A program made the translations under genes and the position numbers. A stretch of 64,000 nt of DNA from an uncultured Kiritimatiellota bacterium (GTDB lineage: Bacteria; Verrucomicrobiota; Kiritimatiellia; RFP12; DVOR01), in NCBI GenBank assembly GCA_944389945.1, contig CALXOF010000013.1:1-64000 (forward strand), given 5' to 3'. How positions within the stretch are numbered: the stretch's first letter is position 1; every line of letters begins with the position of its first letter. Below are positions 41,068-51,481 of this stretch, piece by piece. Under the pieces are notes generated by a model that worked only from the letters and a program-made list of their open reading frames with translations, made no database searches and had not been told where the DNA came from.

Positions 41068-42095
41068 CAAAGCCGCGGGTTTTGATAGCTATTTGCGAGA
41101 TTGCCGGCTATATGGGTGCGTCGCTGCGTGCCTTGGCGAAGGAGGCGGAGATTGCGATTTGGTCGTGCAAGCGCACGGCTTTTGAGCAGCCCGGCGTGCG
41201 TTATCTGGATTATGAGTCCGTGCCGACGGTGGAGGCGCTTTTCGATGCCTTGGGCGATTGGCGGCCGGACCTTTATCTCTGTGGCGGGTGGGCTGACCGG
41301 CGTTATTTGGAGTTGGCGAAGCGTCTGCGTGCCACGGGTGCGAAGACGGTTCTGATGCTTGATACGCCGTGGCGCGGCACGCCGAAGCAGTGGTTGAATT
41401 GCGTGGTGGGGCGTTTTGTCCTGCGGCCGCTGTTTGACTTCGCGTGGGGGGCGGGTACGCCGCAGACAGGTTATATGCGCCGCGTGGGGTTCCCAGAGCG
41501 GGCGTTGAAGACAGGAATGTATGCCGCCGACAGCGCGAAGTTTTCCGCGCTCTACGCGCCCGATCGCGACCCGTGGCCGCACACCTTCCTCTATATCGGC
41601 CGCTACGTGCCCGTGAAGAATATGCGGCGGATGGAGCGCGCTTTCCTGCAGGCCATCGAGCGGATGCCGGAGAGCGATTGGCGGCTCTGCTGCATCGGCG
41701 GCGGCGAGCTGTGGGAGGAGCGCACTCAGCACCCGCGTATCGAGCACTTGGGCTACAAAAGTCCGCAGGAAATCCAAAACTTCATCCCGCAGGCCGGATG
41801 CTTTGTCCTGCCCAGCGTCTTTGAGCCGTGGGGTGTGGTGGTGCAGGAGGCCGCGCAGATGGGTCTGCCCCTGCTTTGCTCCAACGCCATCCAAGCGGCC
41901 ACAGCCTTCCTCGAGCCCGGCAAGAACGGTTTCCAATTCGATCCCAACAACGAAGCGGCCATCGCCGAAGCCTTCTGCGCCGCCATGCTCCTGCCCGATG
42001 AGGCCCTCCGCGCCATGGGCCGACGCAGCCACGCTCTCGGCATGGCCTACACCACCGCAGACTGGGCCCAACGTGCCCTGAGTTTCCTGGCCTGA
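41064..42095 (+). CDS. Family 4 glycosyltransferase
   Basis: 343 residues, GT-B fold. LYLCGGWADRRYLELAKRLRATG is in the N-terminal domain; FLYIGRYVPVKNMRRMERAF opens the donor domain and LPSVFEPWGVVVQEAAQMGLP is the EX7E motif. The short N-terminal domain resembles enzymes of surface glycan clusters. ATGA overlap with the previous gene, 1-nt gap to the next. Confidence 0.88.
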   Translation: MTKPRVLIAICEIAGYMGASLRALAKEAEIAIWSCKRTAFEQPGVRYLDYESVPTVEALFDALGDWRPDLYLCGGWADRRYLELAKRLRATGAKTVLMLDTPWRGTPKQWLNCVVGRFVLRPLFDFAWGAGTPQTGYMRRVGFPERALKTGMYAADSAKFSALYAPDRDPWPHTFLYIGRYVPVKNMRRMERAFLQAIERMPESDWRLCCIGGGELWEERTQHPRIEHLGYKSPQEIQNFIPQAGCFVLPSVFEPWGVVVQEAAQMGLPLLCSNAIQAATAFLEPGKNGFQFDPNNEAAIAEAFCAAMLLPDEALRAMGRRSHALGMAYTTADWAQRALSFLA

Positions 42096-42096
42096 G

Positions 42097-43170
42097 ATGA
42101 AAATCCTTCACGTCATCACCGGGATGGCCCGTGCGGCCGGCACCTCCGTCTTCTGCGGCGAGGCCCTGCGCGCACTCGCCGAGCAGGGACACGATTGCCG
42201 CCTGTGGGTGCGCCGCCACGACCCTGCCGACGCCTATCCCGCCGGCCCCGCGACAATCAGCGAAATGCCGCCCGAGGCCGACTGGCGTCCCGACGTGGTG
42301 CACATCCACGCCCTCTGGACGCCCTGGCTCTTCCGCGTCTTCCTCTGGGCCAAGCGTCGCCACATCCCCATCGTCTGGTCCCCGCACGGCATGCTCACGC
42401 CGTGGGCACTCTCGCAACGTGCGCTCAAGAAACGCCTTGCCCTGGCGCTCTACCAATGGTGGGGTCTGCGTGGGGCCACGTTGCTGCACGCCACCGCCCC
42501 CAGCGAAGTGGAAGATTGCCGCCGCGTTGGGTTGCGCGGTGCCACCACAATCATTCCCCTGGGAGTCGACCTCCCGACCGTCGAGCCACCCCCGCACGCC
42601 ACACGCCCCAAAGTCGCGCTTTTCGTCTCGCGCGTTCACCCCAAGAAAGGGCTCTTCAACCTCGTCGATGCCTGGGCCCGCCTACGGCCGGAAGGTTGGC
42701 GGCTCCTCATCGCCGGCCCCTCCGATGGCACGCACGCAGCTGACGTCATCGCGCGAGCCCGCGCCGCAGGATTGGACGAGCCCTCCGTCACCTATCTCGG
42801 CCCCGTCTACGGAAAAGAAAAAGACGCCCTCTACGCCAACGCCAAGCTCTTCATCTTGCCCACCCACTCCGAGAACTTCGGCTCCGTGGTCATCGAAGCC
42901 CTCGCCGCCGCCACACCCGTCATCACCACCGTCGGCACCCCTTGGGAAGAGTTGCGCACGCACAACTGCGGTTGGTGGATCGAGATTGGCGTGGAGCCCC
43001 TCGTAGAAGCCCTGCGCGCCGCGCTCTCCCTCACCGATGCCGAGCGGCAAGCCATGGGCGAACGCGGCCGCGCCCTTGTGCGCGAACGCTACACCTGGCC
43101 CGCCGTCGGCCACGCCCTCGAATCCGCCTACCAGAGCATCTTGCCCAAAGACACCGGAGACCTCCCATGA
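42097..43170 (+). CDS. Family 4 glycosyltransferase
   Basis: 357 residues, GT-B fold. GMARAAGTSVFCGEALRALAEQGHD is the N-terminal nucleotide-fold start, VHIHALWTPWLFRVF and WSPHGMLTPWAL are typical of this class, and LFVSRVHPKKGLFNLV plus PTHSENFGSVVIEALAAATPV form the donor site. It overlaps the next gene by 4 nt. Substrate unknown. Confidence 0.9.
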   Translation: MKILHVITGMARAAGTSVFCGEALRALAEQGHDCRLWVRRHDPADAYPAGPATISEMPPEADWRPDVVHIHALWTPWLFRVFLWAKRRHIPIVWSPHGMLTPWALSQRALKKRLALALYQWWGLRGATLLHATAPSEVEDCRRVGLRGATTIIPLGVDLPTVEPPPHATRPKVALFVSRVHPKKGLFNLVDAWARLRPEGWRLLIAGPSDGTHAADVIARARAAGLDEPSVTYLGPVYGKEKDALYANAKLFILPTHSENFGSVVIEALAAATPVITTVGTPWEELRTHNCGWWIEIGVEPLVEALRAALSLTDAERQAMGERGRALVRERYTWPAVGHALESAYQSILPKDTGDLP

Positions 43171-45230
43171 CCTATGGCTATGTGATGACAGGTGATGCAA
43201 CGCGTTACTCCAAGAATGCGAACGCCTATCAAAAGCTCCGACTGTCCGTGGAAACATTGGGCGGTTGCATCTTTGTGCCGCGTGGGCAAACGGCGTGGTG
43301 CCCGGAAGACTTTCGCCGGGCGGTCATCGAATTGCCGGTGAGTGCCACGGGTGGCAAACTTGGACTTCTGCAGTTTCGTATGATGCGCGCCGTCAAGGGG
43401 AAGGTCGATCGATTGATTTGTGCGCCCTCCAATGAACCGAACCTCTTGGCGTGTGCCTTTGGGGCGATGATTCTGCGTTGCCGCTACATCTTCTGCTGTT
43501 GGGACCCGCCGGGCATCACGCTTCACAATCGTACCGATTGTCTCGGAAAGCTACGGGCCTGGCTGATGAAACGCCTGTTCGTCGTTGCCGTGCGGCATGC
43601 CGATTGTGTGGTGCAAAACCTTCATTCCGGTTTTCTGGATGGCTGGCTGCCGCAACGATTGCGTGCCAAAGTGCACGTCTTCCCCAATGGCACGCGGTGC
43701 GCGGACAATCAACGTGCGGCGGAGGGTGTGGAGCGAGTACGCGGACGCATTGGTGTGAATGGCGCCTTCGTCGCCTCGAAGGGTTGTTGGACAATCGCAC
43801 GCATCTTTCATCGCCTGTGGTCGACGGATCACACGCGTTCGCTTGTGTGGATTGGCGCAGGCACCGATTATGAACCCGTGTTGCGTTGGTTCGCGGAGCA
43901 GGGCATCCCGCAGTCCGCCGTCATCGCGCCTGGGATGGTCTCCAATGAGGAGGCCATGCGCCTTTTAGCGACGTGCGAAGCGGCGCTCAACGCCTACGAC
44001 AATCTCCCCAGCTGGCGGTGGAACTACGTGCTCAAGATTCCCGAATTTCTGTCGCTGGGGTTGCCCGTTGTCACCAGCGCGACGCCGGGAGCAGCCTCTT
44101 ATATCACCGAACCCGCCGCAGGGGCCACATTCCCGCCTGGGGATGAGGAAGCCGCCGCCAAAAAGGTGGAGGCATTGCTTTCGAGCGCCCAGTTGCCGCA
44201 ATGGCAGACGCGTTGCCGCGAATTGGCGCAAACCTATGATTGGGGTGCCATCAACCAGCGCATCGCAGACACCTTGTCGCAAAGCGGCATGCCACAGGTG
44301 GTCGTCGCACTGACCTCCTATGGGATGCGCGTGCAGACGGTGCATCAGGTAATTGAGACGCTGTTGCGGCAGACGCGGCGGCCGGATCGGATCGTCCTCT
44401 ATTTGGCAAAGACGGAATTCGCGGACAACGAGGCGTTGCCCGCCTCCCTGCGCGCCCTCTTGTCTTCGACCTTTGAGGTACGCTTTGTCGATGATTTGCG
44501 CTCACACAAGAAGTATTTCTACGCCTTCAGGGAGTTCCCGGATGCGATTGTCATCACGGCGGACGACGACATCCTTTATCCCCCTCACTTGATCAAAGGC
44601 CTCTTGGCCTCATGGCAACGCCACCCACATGCGGTCTCCGCCGCTCGCGCACATACGATTGTGATGCGCGAAGATGGCACCTTCGCCCCTTATGCGGAGT
44701 GGATGGAGGCACCCAGAGTGATCAATCGGCCCAGCTTCCTGGTGATGCCAACCGGCGCCGGCGGCATCCTTTATCCGCCCAAGTGCTTCTCCGAGGCGTT
44801 GTTCGATTGGGAAACCATCCAAAAGACCTGTCTGAGGGCCGATGACCTCTGGCTCAAATGGCACGAATTGGAACGCAACGTGCCGTGCGTGTACGTTCCG
44901 CGGCTGTGGTCCGGGCGCACCACCGAAGGGTCGCAAGTATGTGCGCTCTGGAATCACAACGGGTCACATGAGGAGGCCCAAACAGAGACGCCCAACGAGC
45001 GTGCGTGGCGGTTGATCATGGAAGCCCGGCGCCCGCAAAGCGAAGAGATCCGCCTTCGTCTGCTCCAATGTTGGCAAGAGGAAGTGAAGCGCGGCGGCCT
45101 TCATGCCTGGCTCGTGCGCCAACGCAAGTGTGGACATCAGCCCCTGCGCTTAATCGCGCGCCTCTCCCTTAGCCTCTACGAACAAGGCTTCCGTTACACC
45201 CTCTACCACGCCCTCCACAAGCGTGGCTAG
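43167..45230 (+). CDS. Two-domain GT4-GT2-type glycosyltransferase
   Basis: 687 residues. Domain 1 (about 1-370) is GT-B-like (FPNGTRCADN, VASKGCWTIARIF, then LPSWRWNYVLKIPEFLSLGLPVV in the donor-site position). Domain 2 (about 375-620) is GT-A-like: VVVALTSYGMRVQTVHQVIETLLRQT, FVDDLRSHKKYFYAF, VITADDDILYPPHLI with the metal-binding Asp cluster and a RADDLWLKWHEL segment. This second part resembles LPS-type transferases that start with TSYxxR. Like the gene at 37379, it joins two enzymes in one chain and may add two successive sugars. Last gene of the operon. Confidence 0.82.
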   Translation: MTYGYVMTGDATRYSKNANAYQKLRLSVETLGGCIFVPRGQTAWCPEDFRRAVIELPVSATGGKLGLLQFRMMRAVKGKVDRLICAPSNEPNLLACAFGAMILRCRYIFCCWDPPGITLHNRTDCLGKLRAWLMKRLFVVAVRHADCVVQNLHSGFLDGWLPQRLRAKVHVFPNGTRCADNQRAAEGVERVRGRIGVNGAFVASKGCWTIARIFHRLWSTDHTRSLVWIGAGTDYEPVLRWFAEQGIPQSAVIAPGMVSNEEAMRLLATCEAALNAYDNLPSWRWNYVLKIPEFLSLGLPVVTSATPGAASYITEPAAGATFPPGDEEAAAKKVEALLSSAQLPQWQTRCRELAQTYDWGAINQRIADTLSQSGMPQVVVALTSYGMRVQTVHQVIETLLRQTRRPDRIVLYLAKTEFADNEALPASLRALLSSTFEVRFVDDLRSHKKYFYAFREFPDAIVITADDDILYPPHLIKGLLASWQRHPHAVSAARAHTIVMREDGTFAPYAEWMEAPRVINRPSFLVMPTGAGGILYPPKCFSEALFDWETIQKTCLRADDLWLKWHELERNVPCVYVPRLWSGRTTEGSQVCALWNHNGSHEEAQTETPNERAWRLIMEARRPQSEEIRLRLLQCWQEEVKRGGLHAWLVRQRKCGHQPLRLIARLSLSLYEQGFRYTLYHALHKRG

Positions 45231-45435
45231 CGTTCAAAGCAATGTCATAGACTATTAATCAAGTTCGAGAGAAAAGAGAGCCTCAAAGACTCCAATGAGA
45301 GCGCGAAATATCCAGTCGCTATCAGTCGTTCCTTGGTCTTGCAGCCCGTGCCAAACGCCTTCTCCGCCGCGGATGAGAGCCAGGGCGTTGCTTTTTCGCG
45401 GAAGAATGGTGGCAAACACAAGAAAAATGAGGGTT

Positions 45436-45444
45436 TGCTATAAT
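45436..45444 (+). promoter_or_regulatory. Extended -10 box of the acyltransferase gene
   Basis: TGC-TATAAT ends 6 nt before ATG 45451. The 200 nt before it hold no gene or repeat that I can identify. Confidence 0.7.
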
Positions 45445-45450
45445 GGCGGC

Positions 45451-46368
45451 ATGACGCGTGTGCTTTACTACCTTCAATTTCTCCTGTTGGCCGGACTTTG
45501 GTGGCTCTACCGCCTGGTGCCCGTGCGGTGGGCTTACCCCATCGGCTGGGGCGTGGGCGCGGGTGCGTTTTCCCTCTTCCACCGTTGCAGGCGCGCCCAA
45601 ACCGCAATTGACAACGTCCTCATCGCCGGCATCACCAAGAGCCGCGCCGAGGCTTACCGCATCGCCCGTTTCTCCGTCGGTCACTTCGTCGGGCACGTCT
45701 GCGAGGCGTTGCGCATCTCTGACCGCGTTACCAAGGAGAACTGGCGTGACCACGTGAAGCTGGAGATGGACCCCGAGGTCGAGAAGCTCGTTTTCCAGCC
45801 CACCTGCCCCGTCATCCTCGCCACCGGCCACCTGGGTGCCTGGGAGGCCGGCATCACTGCCATCACCAGTGTGCGTCCGTTCTTCGCCGTCGCCCGCCTG
45901 ATGGACAACCCCTTCCTGCAACGCTTCCTCAACCGCCACAACTTCCGCGGCGGCGCCACCATCATCCCCAAACAACGCGGTTTCCGCGGCGAGGCCATGC
46001 GCCGCTGGCGCAACCAAAACGCCGCCCTCGCCATCCTCTTCGACCAACACTGCTCCCACGGCGCGCTCGTCCCCTTCTTCGGCCACTCCGTCCAGGTCTA
46101 CACCTCCCCGGCCCGCCTCCACCTCTCCACCGGCGCCCCCATCCTCGTGGGCGGCTTCCTCCGCACCGGGCCACTCCAATACAAGATGGTCGCCATCGGC
46201 AAGCCCATCCTCGCCAAGCCCGACCTCCCGCACGACGAAGCCCTCCGCGTCCTCACCGCCGATCTCATCGCCCGCTTCGAGCAGGTCATCCGCATGGCCC
46301 CCGAGCAATACCTCTGGCTCCACCGCCGCTTCCGCGACATCCCCCTCCCCGCCGACGTGGAACCCTGA
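45451..46368 (+). CDS. LpxL/HtrB-type lipid A acyltransferase
   Basis: 305 residues. An N-terminal membrane anchor (about 6-22) precedes the acyltransferase domain. H127 and E132 in GHLGAWEAG form the catalytic HX4E(D) site. FFAVARLMDNPFLQRFLNRHN and ALAILFDQH are further conserved blocks. Family members transfer a secondary fatty acyl chain from acyl-ACP to lipid A at the inner membrane. The gene supports a Gram-negative-type outer membrane and sits among surface-glycan genes. Start fixed by the upstream -10 box. Confidence 0.88.
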   Translation: MTRVLYYLQFLLLAGLWWLYRLVPVRWAYPIGWGVGAGAFSLFHRCRRAQTAIDNVLIAGITKSRAEAYRIARFSVGHFVGHVCEALRISDRVTKENWRDHVKLEMDPEVEKLVFQPTCPVILATGHLGAWEAGITAITSVRPFFAVARLMDNPFLQRFLNRHNFRGGATIIPKQRGFRGEAMRRWRNQNAALAILFDQHCSHGALVPFFGHSVQVYTSPARLHLSTGAPILVGGFLRTGPLQYKMVAIGKPILAKPDLPHDEALRVLTADLIARFEQVIRMAPEQYLWLHRRFRDIPLPADVEP

Positions 46369-46369
46369 C

Positions 46370-46663
46370 ATGGCCTGGTACACCCCCGCCGACGATGCCC
46401 ACATCCGCCGCGAACGCGAACGCGCCCGCGCCCTCCGCGCCTCGCCCTGGTGGAAGGCCCAGCTCGCCAAAGGCGAATGCCACTACTGCCACAAACACTT
46501 CCCGCCCGACAAGCTCACCATGGACCACATCATCCCCGTGGCCCGCGGCGGCACCTCCACCAAAGGCAACGTCGTCCCCGCCTGTTTCGCCTGCAACCAA
46601 TCCAAAGCCGCCACCACCCCCGCCGAGCAAATCCTCGACCAACTCTTCCCCGACGAAGCCTAA
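46370..46663 (+). CDS. HNH endonuclease-family protein
   Basis: 97 residues. CHYCHK, DHIIPVARGG, the Asn of KGNVV and CFACNQSK make a complete HNH fold with a structural zinc. It starts 1 nt after the acyltransferase stop. Such stand-alone HNH proteins may be nicking enzymes or domesticated genes; the role here is unknown. Confidence 0.88.
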   Translation: MAWYTPADDAHIRRERERARALRASPWWKAQLAKGECHYCHKHFPPDKLTMDHIIPVARGGTSTKGNVVPACFACNQSKAATTPAEQILDQLFPDEA

Positions 46664-46814
46664 CCGCTTCATAAGGAAGTTTGGAGGTTTGGAGGCTTGG
46701 CCTCTTTCTTCCCTTTCCTACCCCAGGCCCGCGGCTATTGCGATTACCGTGCGCCATCCCCTGTCGTATCCCCATCCTAAGTGCTCTTCGCTGGCCTCCT
46801 AAAAGGTCCCTTCC

Positions 46815-46900
46815 GAGACCCTATAGTGGTCCGAGGTCAACCACTATAGTGGTCGAGGGTGAGACCCTATAGTGGTCCGACCCGAAACCCTTAGGGGTCC
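46815..46900. repeat. Family A palindrome array, copy 3
   Basis: Modules ACCCTATAGTGGT, ACCACTATAGTGGT, ACCCTATAGTGGT and ACCCTTAGGGGT, the same order as copy 2 with one change in the last module. Confidence 0.85.
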
Positions 46901-46945
46901 GCGAAGGCCCCTTTGAGGAGCGCGGAGAGAGGCTTTAAGAAAGTG

Positions 46946-46974
46946 TTGCATGGTGGGGCGGTTTTTGATATTGT
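46946..46974 (+). promoter_or_regulatory. Promoter of the leu leader/leuA
   Basis: TTGCAT (46946-46951), 17-nt spacer, TATTGT (46969-46974). The hexamer ends 10 nt before the leader-peptide ATG. Confidence 0.55.
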
Positions 46975-46984
46975 TGGAGCAGTT

Positions 46985-47074
46985 ATGAAACGCATGGATT
47001 TTGCGCTTGGCCTTCGACTTAGCCTGCTGCCGCTGTTGGGCGGCGGGTCGCGGATGGCTTGGCGTATGGTGTAA
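46985..47074 (+). CDS. Leucine-rich leader peptide of leuA
   Basis: A 29-residue ORF has seven Leu codons within eleven (residues 8-18, LGLRLSLLPLL), located 112 nt before leuA and followed by a terminator-like hairpin. This is the arrangement of amino-acid biosynthetic attenuators: when leucyl-tRNA is scarce, ribosomes stall on the Leu run and the terminator does not form. Confidence 0.7.
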   Translation: MKRMDFALGLRLSLLPLLGGGSRMAWRMV

Positions 47075-47098
47075 CATGCGTGATGAATGACGGCAAGT

Positions 47099-47140
47099 GG
47101 CCTCCGCGGGTTGGTTTAGACGGCGGGGGCCTTCATTTTG
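47099..47140 (+). terminator. Attenuator hairpin upstream of leuA
   Basis: GGCCTCCGC (47099-47107) pairs with GCGGGGGCC (47123-47131) through one G-U pair, followed by TTCATTTTG. The GGGCGGCGGGTC segment within the leader ORF (about 47038-47049) could form a competing pair with CCTCCGC. Confidence 0.65.
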
Positions 47141-47186
47141 CGATAGCCTGCGACGTCCCCAAAGGGCCGAGAAAAGGAAACAAGAC

Positions 47187-48767
<1,581 letters not shown>

Positions 48768-48782
48768 GCAAGGAGCCGCCCC

Positions 48783-49346
48783 ATGGACATCGCCACGTTG
48801 GATGTGCGCGCCCTGCGTCTGGGCCAGAGCCTCACGCTCGATGGTCTGGTGCACACCGGACGCGACCGCCTGCACAAGCACCTCCATGAGGGCGGCGCCC
48901 TGCCGCCGGGCGTCGACCTGCGCACCTCCGCCCTCTACCACTGCGGCCCCGTGATGGTGGCCGATGGCACAGGCGGGTGGCGCATGGTCGCCGGCGGCCC
49001 CACCACCTCCTCCCGCGAGGAACCCTACGAGGCCAACGTCATCGCGAAGTTTGGCCTGCGCGTCATCATCGGCAAAGGCGGCATGGGGCCCAAGACCATC
49101 GCCGCCTGCCGGGAATATGGCTGTGTCTATCTGCAGGCCGTGGGCGGCGCGGGTGCGCTCATCGCCGCCGCCGTCGAACGCGTCGAAGGCGTGGACTTCC
49201 TGCAAGACTTCGGGCCGGCCGAGGCCATGTGGCACCTGCGCGTGCGCGGCCTCCCCGTCACCGTCGCCATCGACGCCCACGGCAACAGCCTCTACGACCA
49301 AGTCGCGGCCGCCTCCGCCACCCGCCTCCATGAACTCCTCGCCTGA
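48783..49346 (+). CDS. Class I fumarase-type hydro-lyase, beta subunit
   Basis: 187 residues matching the C-terminal (beta) part of iron-sulphur class I fumarases and L-tartrate dehydratases. Landmarks are YHCGPVMV, AGGPTTSSREEPYEANVIAKFGLRVIIGKGGMG and YLQAVGGAGALIAAAVERVEGV. The beta subunit shapes the substrate site; the alpha subunit holds the 4Fe-4S cluster and is not in this window. It follows leuA after 15 nt, so co-transcription with leuA is likely. It overlaps the next glycosyltransferase. Fumarase is the simplest reading; substrate not certain. Confidence 0.85.
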   Translation: MDIATLDVRALRLGQSLTLDGLVHTGRDRLHKHLHEGGALPPGVDLRTSALYHCGPVMVADGTGGWRMVAGGPTTSSREEPYEANVIAKFGLRVIIGKGGMGPKTIAACREYGCVYLQAVGGAGALIAAAVERVEGVDFLQDFGPAEAMWHLRVRGLPVTVAIDAHGNSLYDQVAAASATRLHELLA

Positions 49347-50322
49347 CGCGCCCTTCTTCTCGCTTGTCATCCCGGTCTACAAGGTGGAGCGGTTCCTGCC
49401 CGACGCCTTGGACTCCGTGCGCGAGCAGACCTTCACTGACTACGAAGTCTTCTGCGTGGACGATGGCAGCCCCGATGGCAGCGGCGCGCTCCTCGATGAG
49501 GCCGCCCGCGGCGATGGCCGCCTCCGCGTCATCCATCAGCGCAACGCCGGCGTTAGCGCCGCCCGCAACCGCGCCCTCGATCACGTCCGCGGCTCCTACG
49601 TCCTCTTCCTCGACCCCGACGATGCCATCTGCCCCGAATGGTTCGCCACCTTCGCCAAGGTGATTCACGCCCACCACCCCGACTTGGTGCAATTTGATTA
49701 TCACTATATTGAAGAGGCGGACGACTGGCGTGCGGTCTCTGTTTCCGCGTGGGAAGACAACCGTTGCCACGTGGCCACCGATGCACTGACTTGCGGCGAG
49801 CTCTGGGGAGAACGTTTCGTAAGTGCGGGGCATCCTGTAACCAAAGCCTGGCGAGCAAACCTCCTCAAGGACCGTTATTTTCCCGTGGGCATCGCACTCT
49901 ATGAGGACCGCCACTTCCTGTGGGATGTCTTCCCCGATGTACATCGTCTGGCCGTGGCGGACTTTCCAGGCTACTTCTACCGCAAAAACGCGACCTCCGC
50001 CCTGGCCAAGCCGCGCCCGGCCCTCGAGCGCGCCCGCATCACCATCAGCGAATACCGCACGCTCTTCGCCCTCGATCGCCGTTTGCGTGGCGACCCCCGG
50101 CGTCCCTACCCGCTTTTCTACTATGCCATCCATGCGTGGGCTGGTTTTCGTATCAAGTTACGCCTCCGTCGGCAAGACAAGCCCATCGCCCTCCCCCCCG
50201 TGCTACCTCCCATCGCCCGAACCCGCCTCGCCATCCTCGCCCGCCTCCTCTTCCTCCGCCTCCTCTTCACCGCCGAGACCCTCCGCCTCTTCCTTTGCCG
50301 TCTCAAGGAGCGCCTGAGATGA
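49330..50322 (+). CDS. Family 2 glycosyltransferase, first of a tandem pair
   Basis: 330 residues. FSLVIPVYKVERFLPDALDSV, CVDDGSPDGSG and FLDPDDAICPEWF are the GT-A donor motifs. The region after residue 110 is specific (ALYEDRHFLWDVFP as a probable catalytic-base region). The first 110 residues are nearly the same as in the following gene. ATG 49330 overlaps the fumarase-type gene by 17 nt. A C-terminal basic/hydrophobic tail may attach to the membrane. Confidence 0.88.
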   Translation: MNSSPDAPFFSLVIPVYKVERFLPDALDSVREQTFTDYEVFCVDDGSPDGSGALLDEAARGDGRLRVIHQRNAGVSAARNRALDHVRGSYVLFLDPDDAICPEWFATFAKVIHAHHPDLVQFDYHYIEEADDWRAVSVSAWEDNRCHVATDALTCGELWGERFVSAGHPVTKAWRANLLKDRYFPVGIALYEDRHFLWDVFPDVHRLAVADFPGYFYRKNATSALAKPRPALERARITISEYRTLFALDRRLRGDPRRPYPLFYYAIHAWAGFRIKLRLRRQDKPIALPPVLPPIARTRLAILARLLFLRLLFTAETLRLFLCRLKERLR

Positions 50323-51359
50323 ATCACGCAGCCGCGCCCTATTTCTCCCTCATCGTTCCAGTCTACAAGGTGGAGCGCTTCCTTCAAGACGCGCTCGACT
50401 CCGTCCATGAACAGACCTTCACGGACTACGAGGCCCTCTGCGTAGACGACGGTAGTCCAGACGGTAGCGGCACAATCCTTGACGAAGCGGCCCGCGTCAA
50501 TCCGCGTTTCCGCGTCATCCACCAACGCAACGCCGGCGTCAGCGCCGCCCGCAACCGTGCCCTCGACCGCGTCCGCGGGCAATACATCCTCTTCCTCGAC
50601 CCCGACGACGCCGTCTGCCCGGAGTGGTTCGCCGCCTTCGCAACCGTGACGAACCGTTACGCGCCCGCCATGGTCGCTTTTGGCCGCACGCGCTTTGAAG
50701 AGGACGATGACTGGCGCACGCTGGCTCACCCTCGTTTTGACGCGACCACCTGCCGACTCTTCCAAGACCCCCTCGCCTGCGCAAAGGAACTCTGGCCGGA
50801 GTTGCGCTACAACCGTGTTGTCTGGGAGATGGCCTGGCGGGCCGACCTCATCGGCGACAGCCGTTTCCAGGTCGGCATCCGCAACGGCGAGGACACCGTC
50901 TTCCACTGGGACGTCTTCCCCAGACTTGACTCCATGGCCGTGGCGGACTATCCTGGCTATTATTATCGTTGTCGGCAAGGCTCCGCCGTCTATACCTTCA
51001 TGCCGGCCTCCGTCCGGGCGCGCCAACACCTCCTCCCCATTGTCCACATCATCGCACTCACCCGCGCCCTCCGCGGCGACCCGCGCCGTCCCTTCCCCAT
51101 CCTGAGCTACGCACCCTATATCTGGCAGGCCTCCATCTGGCGCCCCCTCACCATGGCTCTTCGCCTCCGGCGCGACCCAGAAATCCATCTCGACACGCCA
51201 CCACGTCTTCGTTGTTGCATCCAACGTCTCGACCGTGGCGAGACCGACCCTGCCCGCGTGGCCATTACCCTCCGCCTTGCCTTCCTCTACACCCTCCTCG
51301 CCCTCGAGTGGTTCCGTTGCCTCCTCTGCCAGGCCTTGGAAAAAGCGCGTAACCGCTAA
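50319..51359 (+). CDS. Family 2 glycosyltransferase, second of a tandem pair
   Basis: 346 residues, a paralogue of the previous gene. It has FSLIVPVYKVERFLQDALDSV, CVDDGSPDGSG and FLDPDDAVCPEWF, then a divergent acceptor half with RNGEDTVFHWDVFP. Synonymous sites differ widely, so the duplication is old and the N-terminal half is under constraint. ATGA overlap with the first copy. Different acceptor specificity is expected. Confidence 0.88.
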   Translation: MNHAAAPYFSLIVPVYKVERFLQDALDSVHEQTFTDYEALCVDDGSPDGSGTILDEAARVNPRFRVIHQRNAGVSAARNRALDRVRGQYILFLDPDDAVCPEWFAAFATVTNRYAPAMVAFGRTRFEEDDDWRTLAHPRFDATTCRLFQDPLACAKELWPELRYNRVVWEMAWRADLIGDSRFQVGIRNGEDTVFHWDVFPRLDSMAVADYPGYYYRCRQGSAVYTFMPASVRARQHLLPIVHIIALTRALRGDPRRPFPILSYAPYIWQASIWRPLTMALRLRRDPEIHLDTPPRLRCCIQRLDRGETDPARVAITLRLAFLYTLLALEWFRCLLCQALEKARNR

Positions 51360-51462
51360 GAGAACCACAAGGCGTAGCGCGGGAAGCCCACAAGGCCCAC
51401 GGCGTTCTATACCAATCAAGCCAATTCCATCAGTCGCCATTCTGCGAAGGTGGTGGGGGATT

Positions 51463-51471
51463 TGGTATACT
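51463..51471 (+). promoter_or_regulatory. Extended -10 box of the M50 protease operon
   Basis: TGG-TATACT ends 10 nt before ATG 51482; AGAGGA lies between and could serve as a ribosome site. Confidence 0.5.
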
Positions 51472-51481
51472 AAGAGGACTT

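Larger units (their letters stand above)
46664..46984. other. Intergenic region before the leu leader
   Basis: No gene. It contains a GGAAGTTTGGAGGTTTGGAGG-type tract (about 46675-46702), family A copy 3 and the leader promoter. Confidence 0.6.

Noticed and set aside
46985-47186. T-box riboswitch upstream of leuA
   Set aside because: No T-box consensus or specifier stem was found, and the distance is short. The Leu-rich ORF plus hairpin explains the region better.
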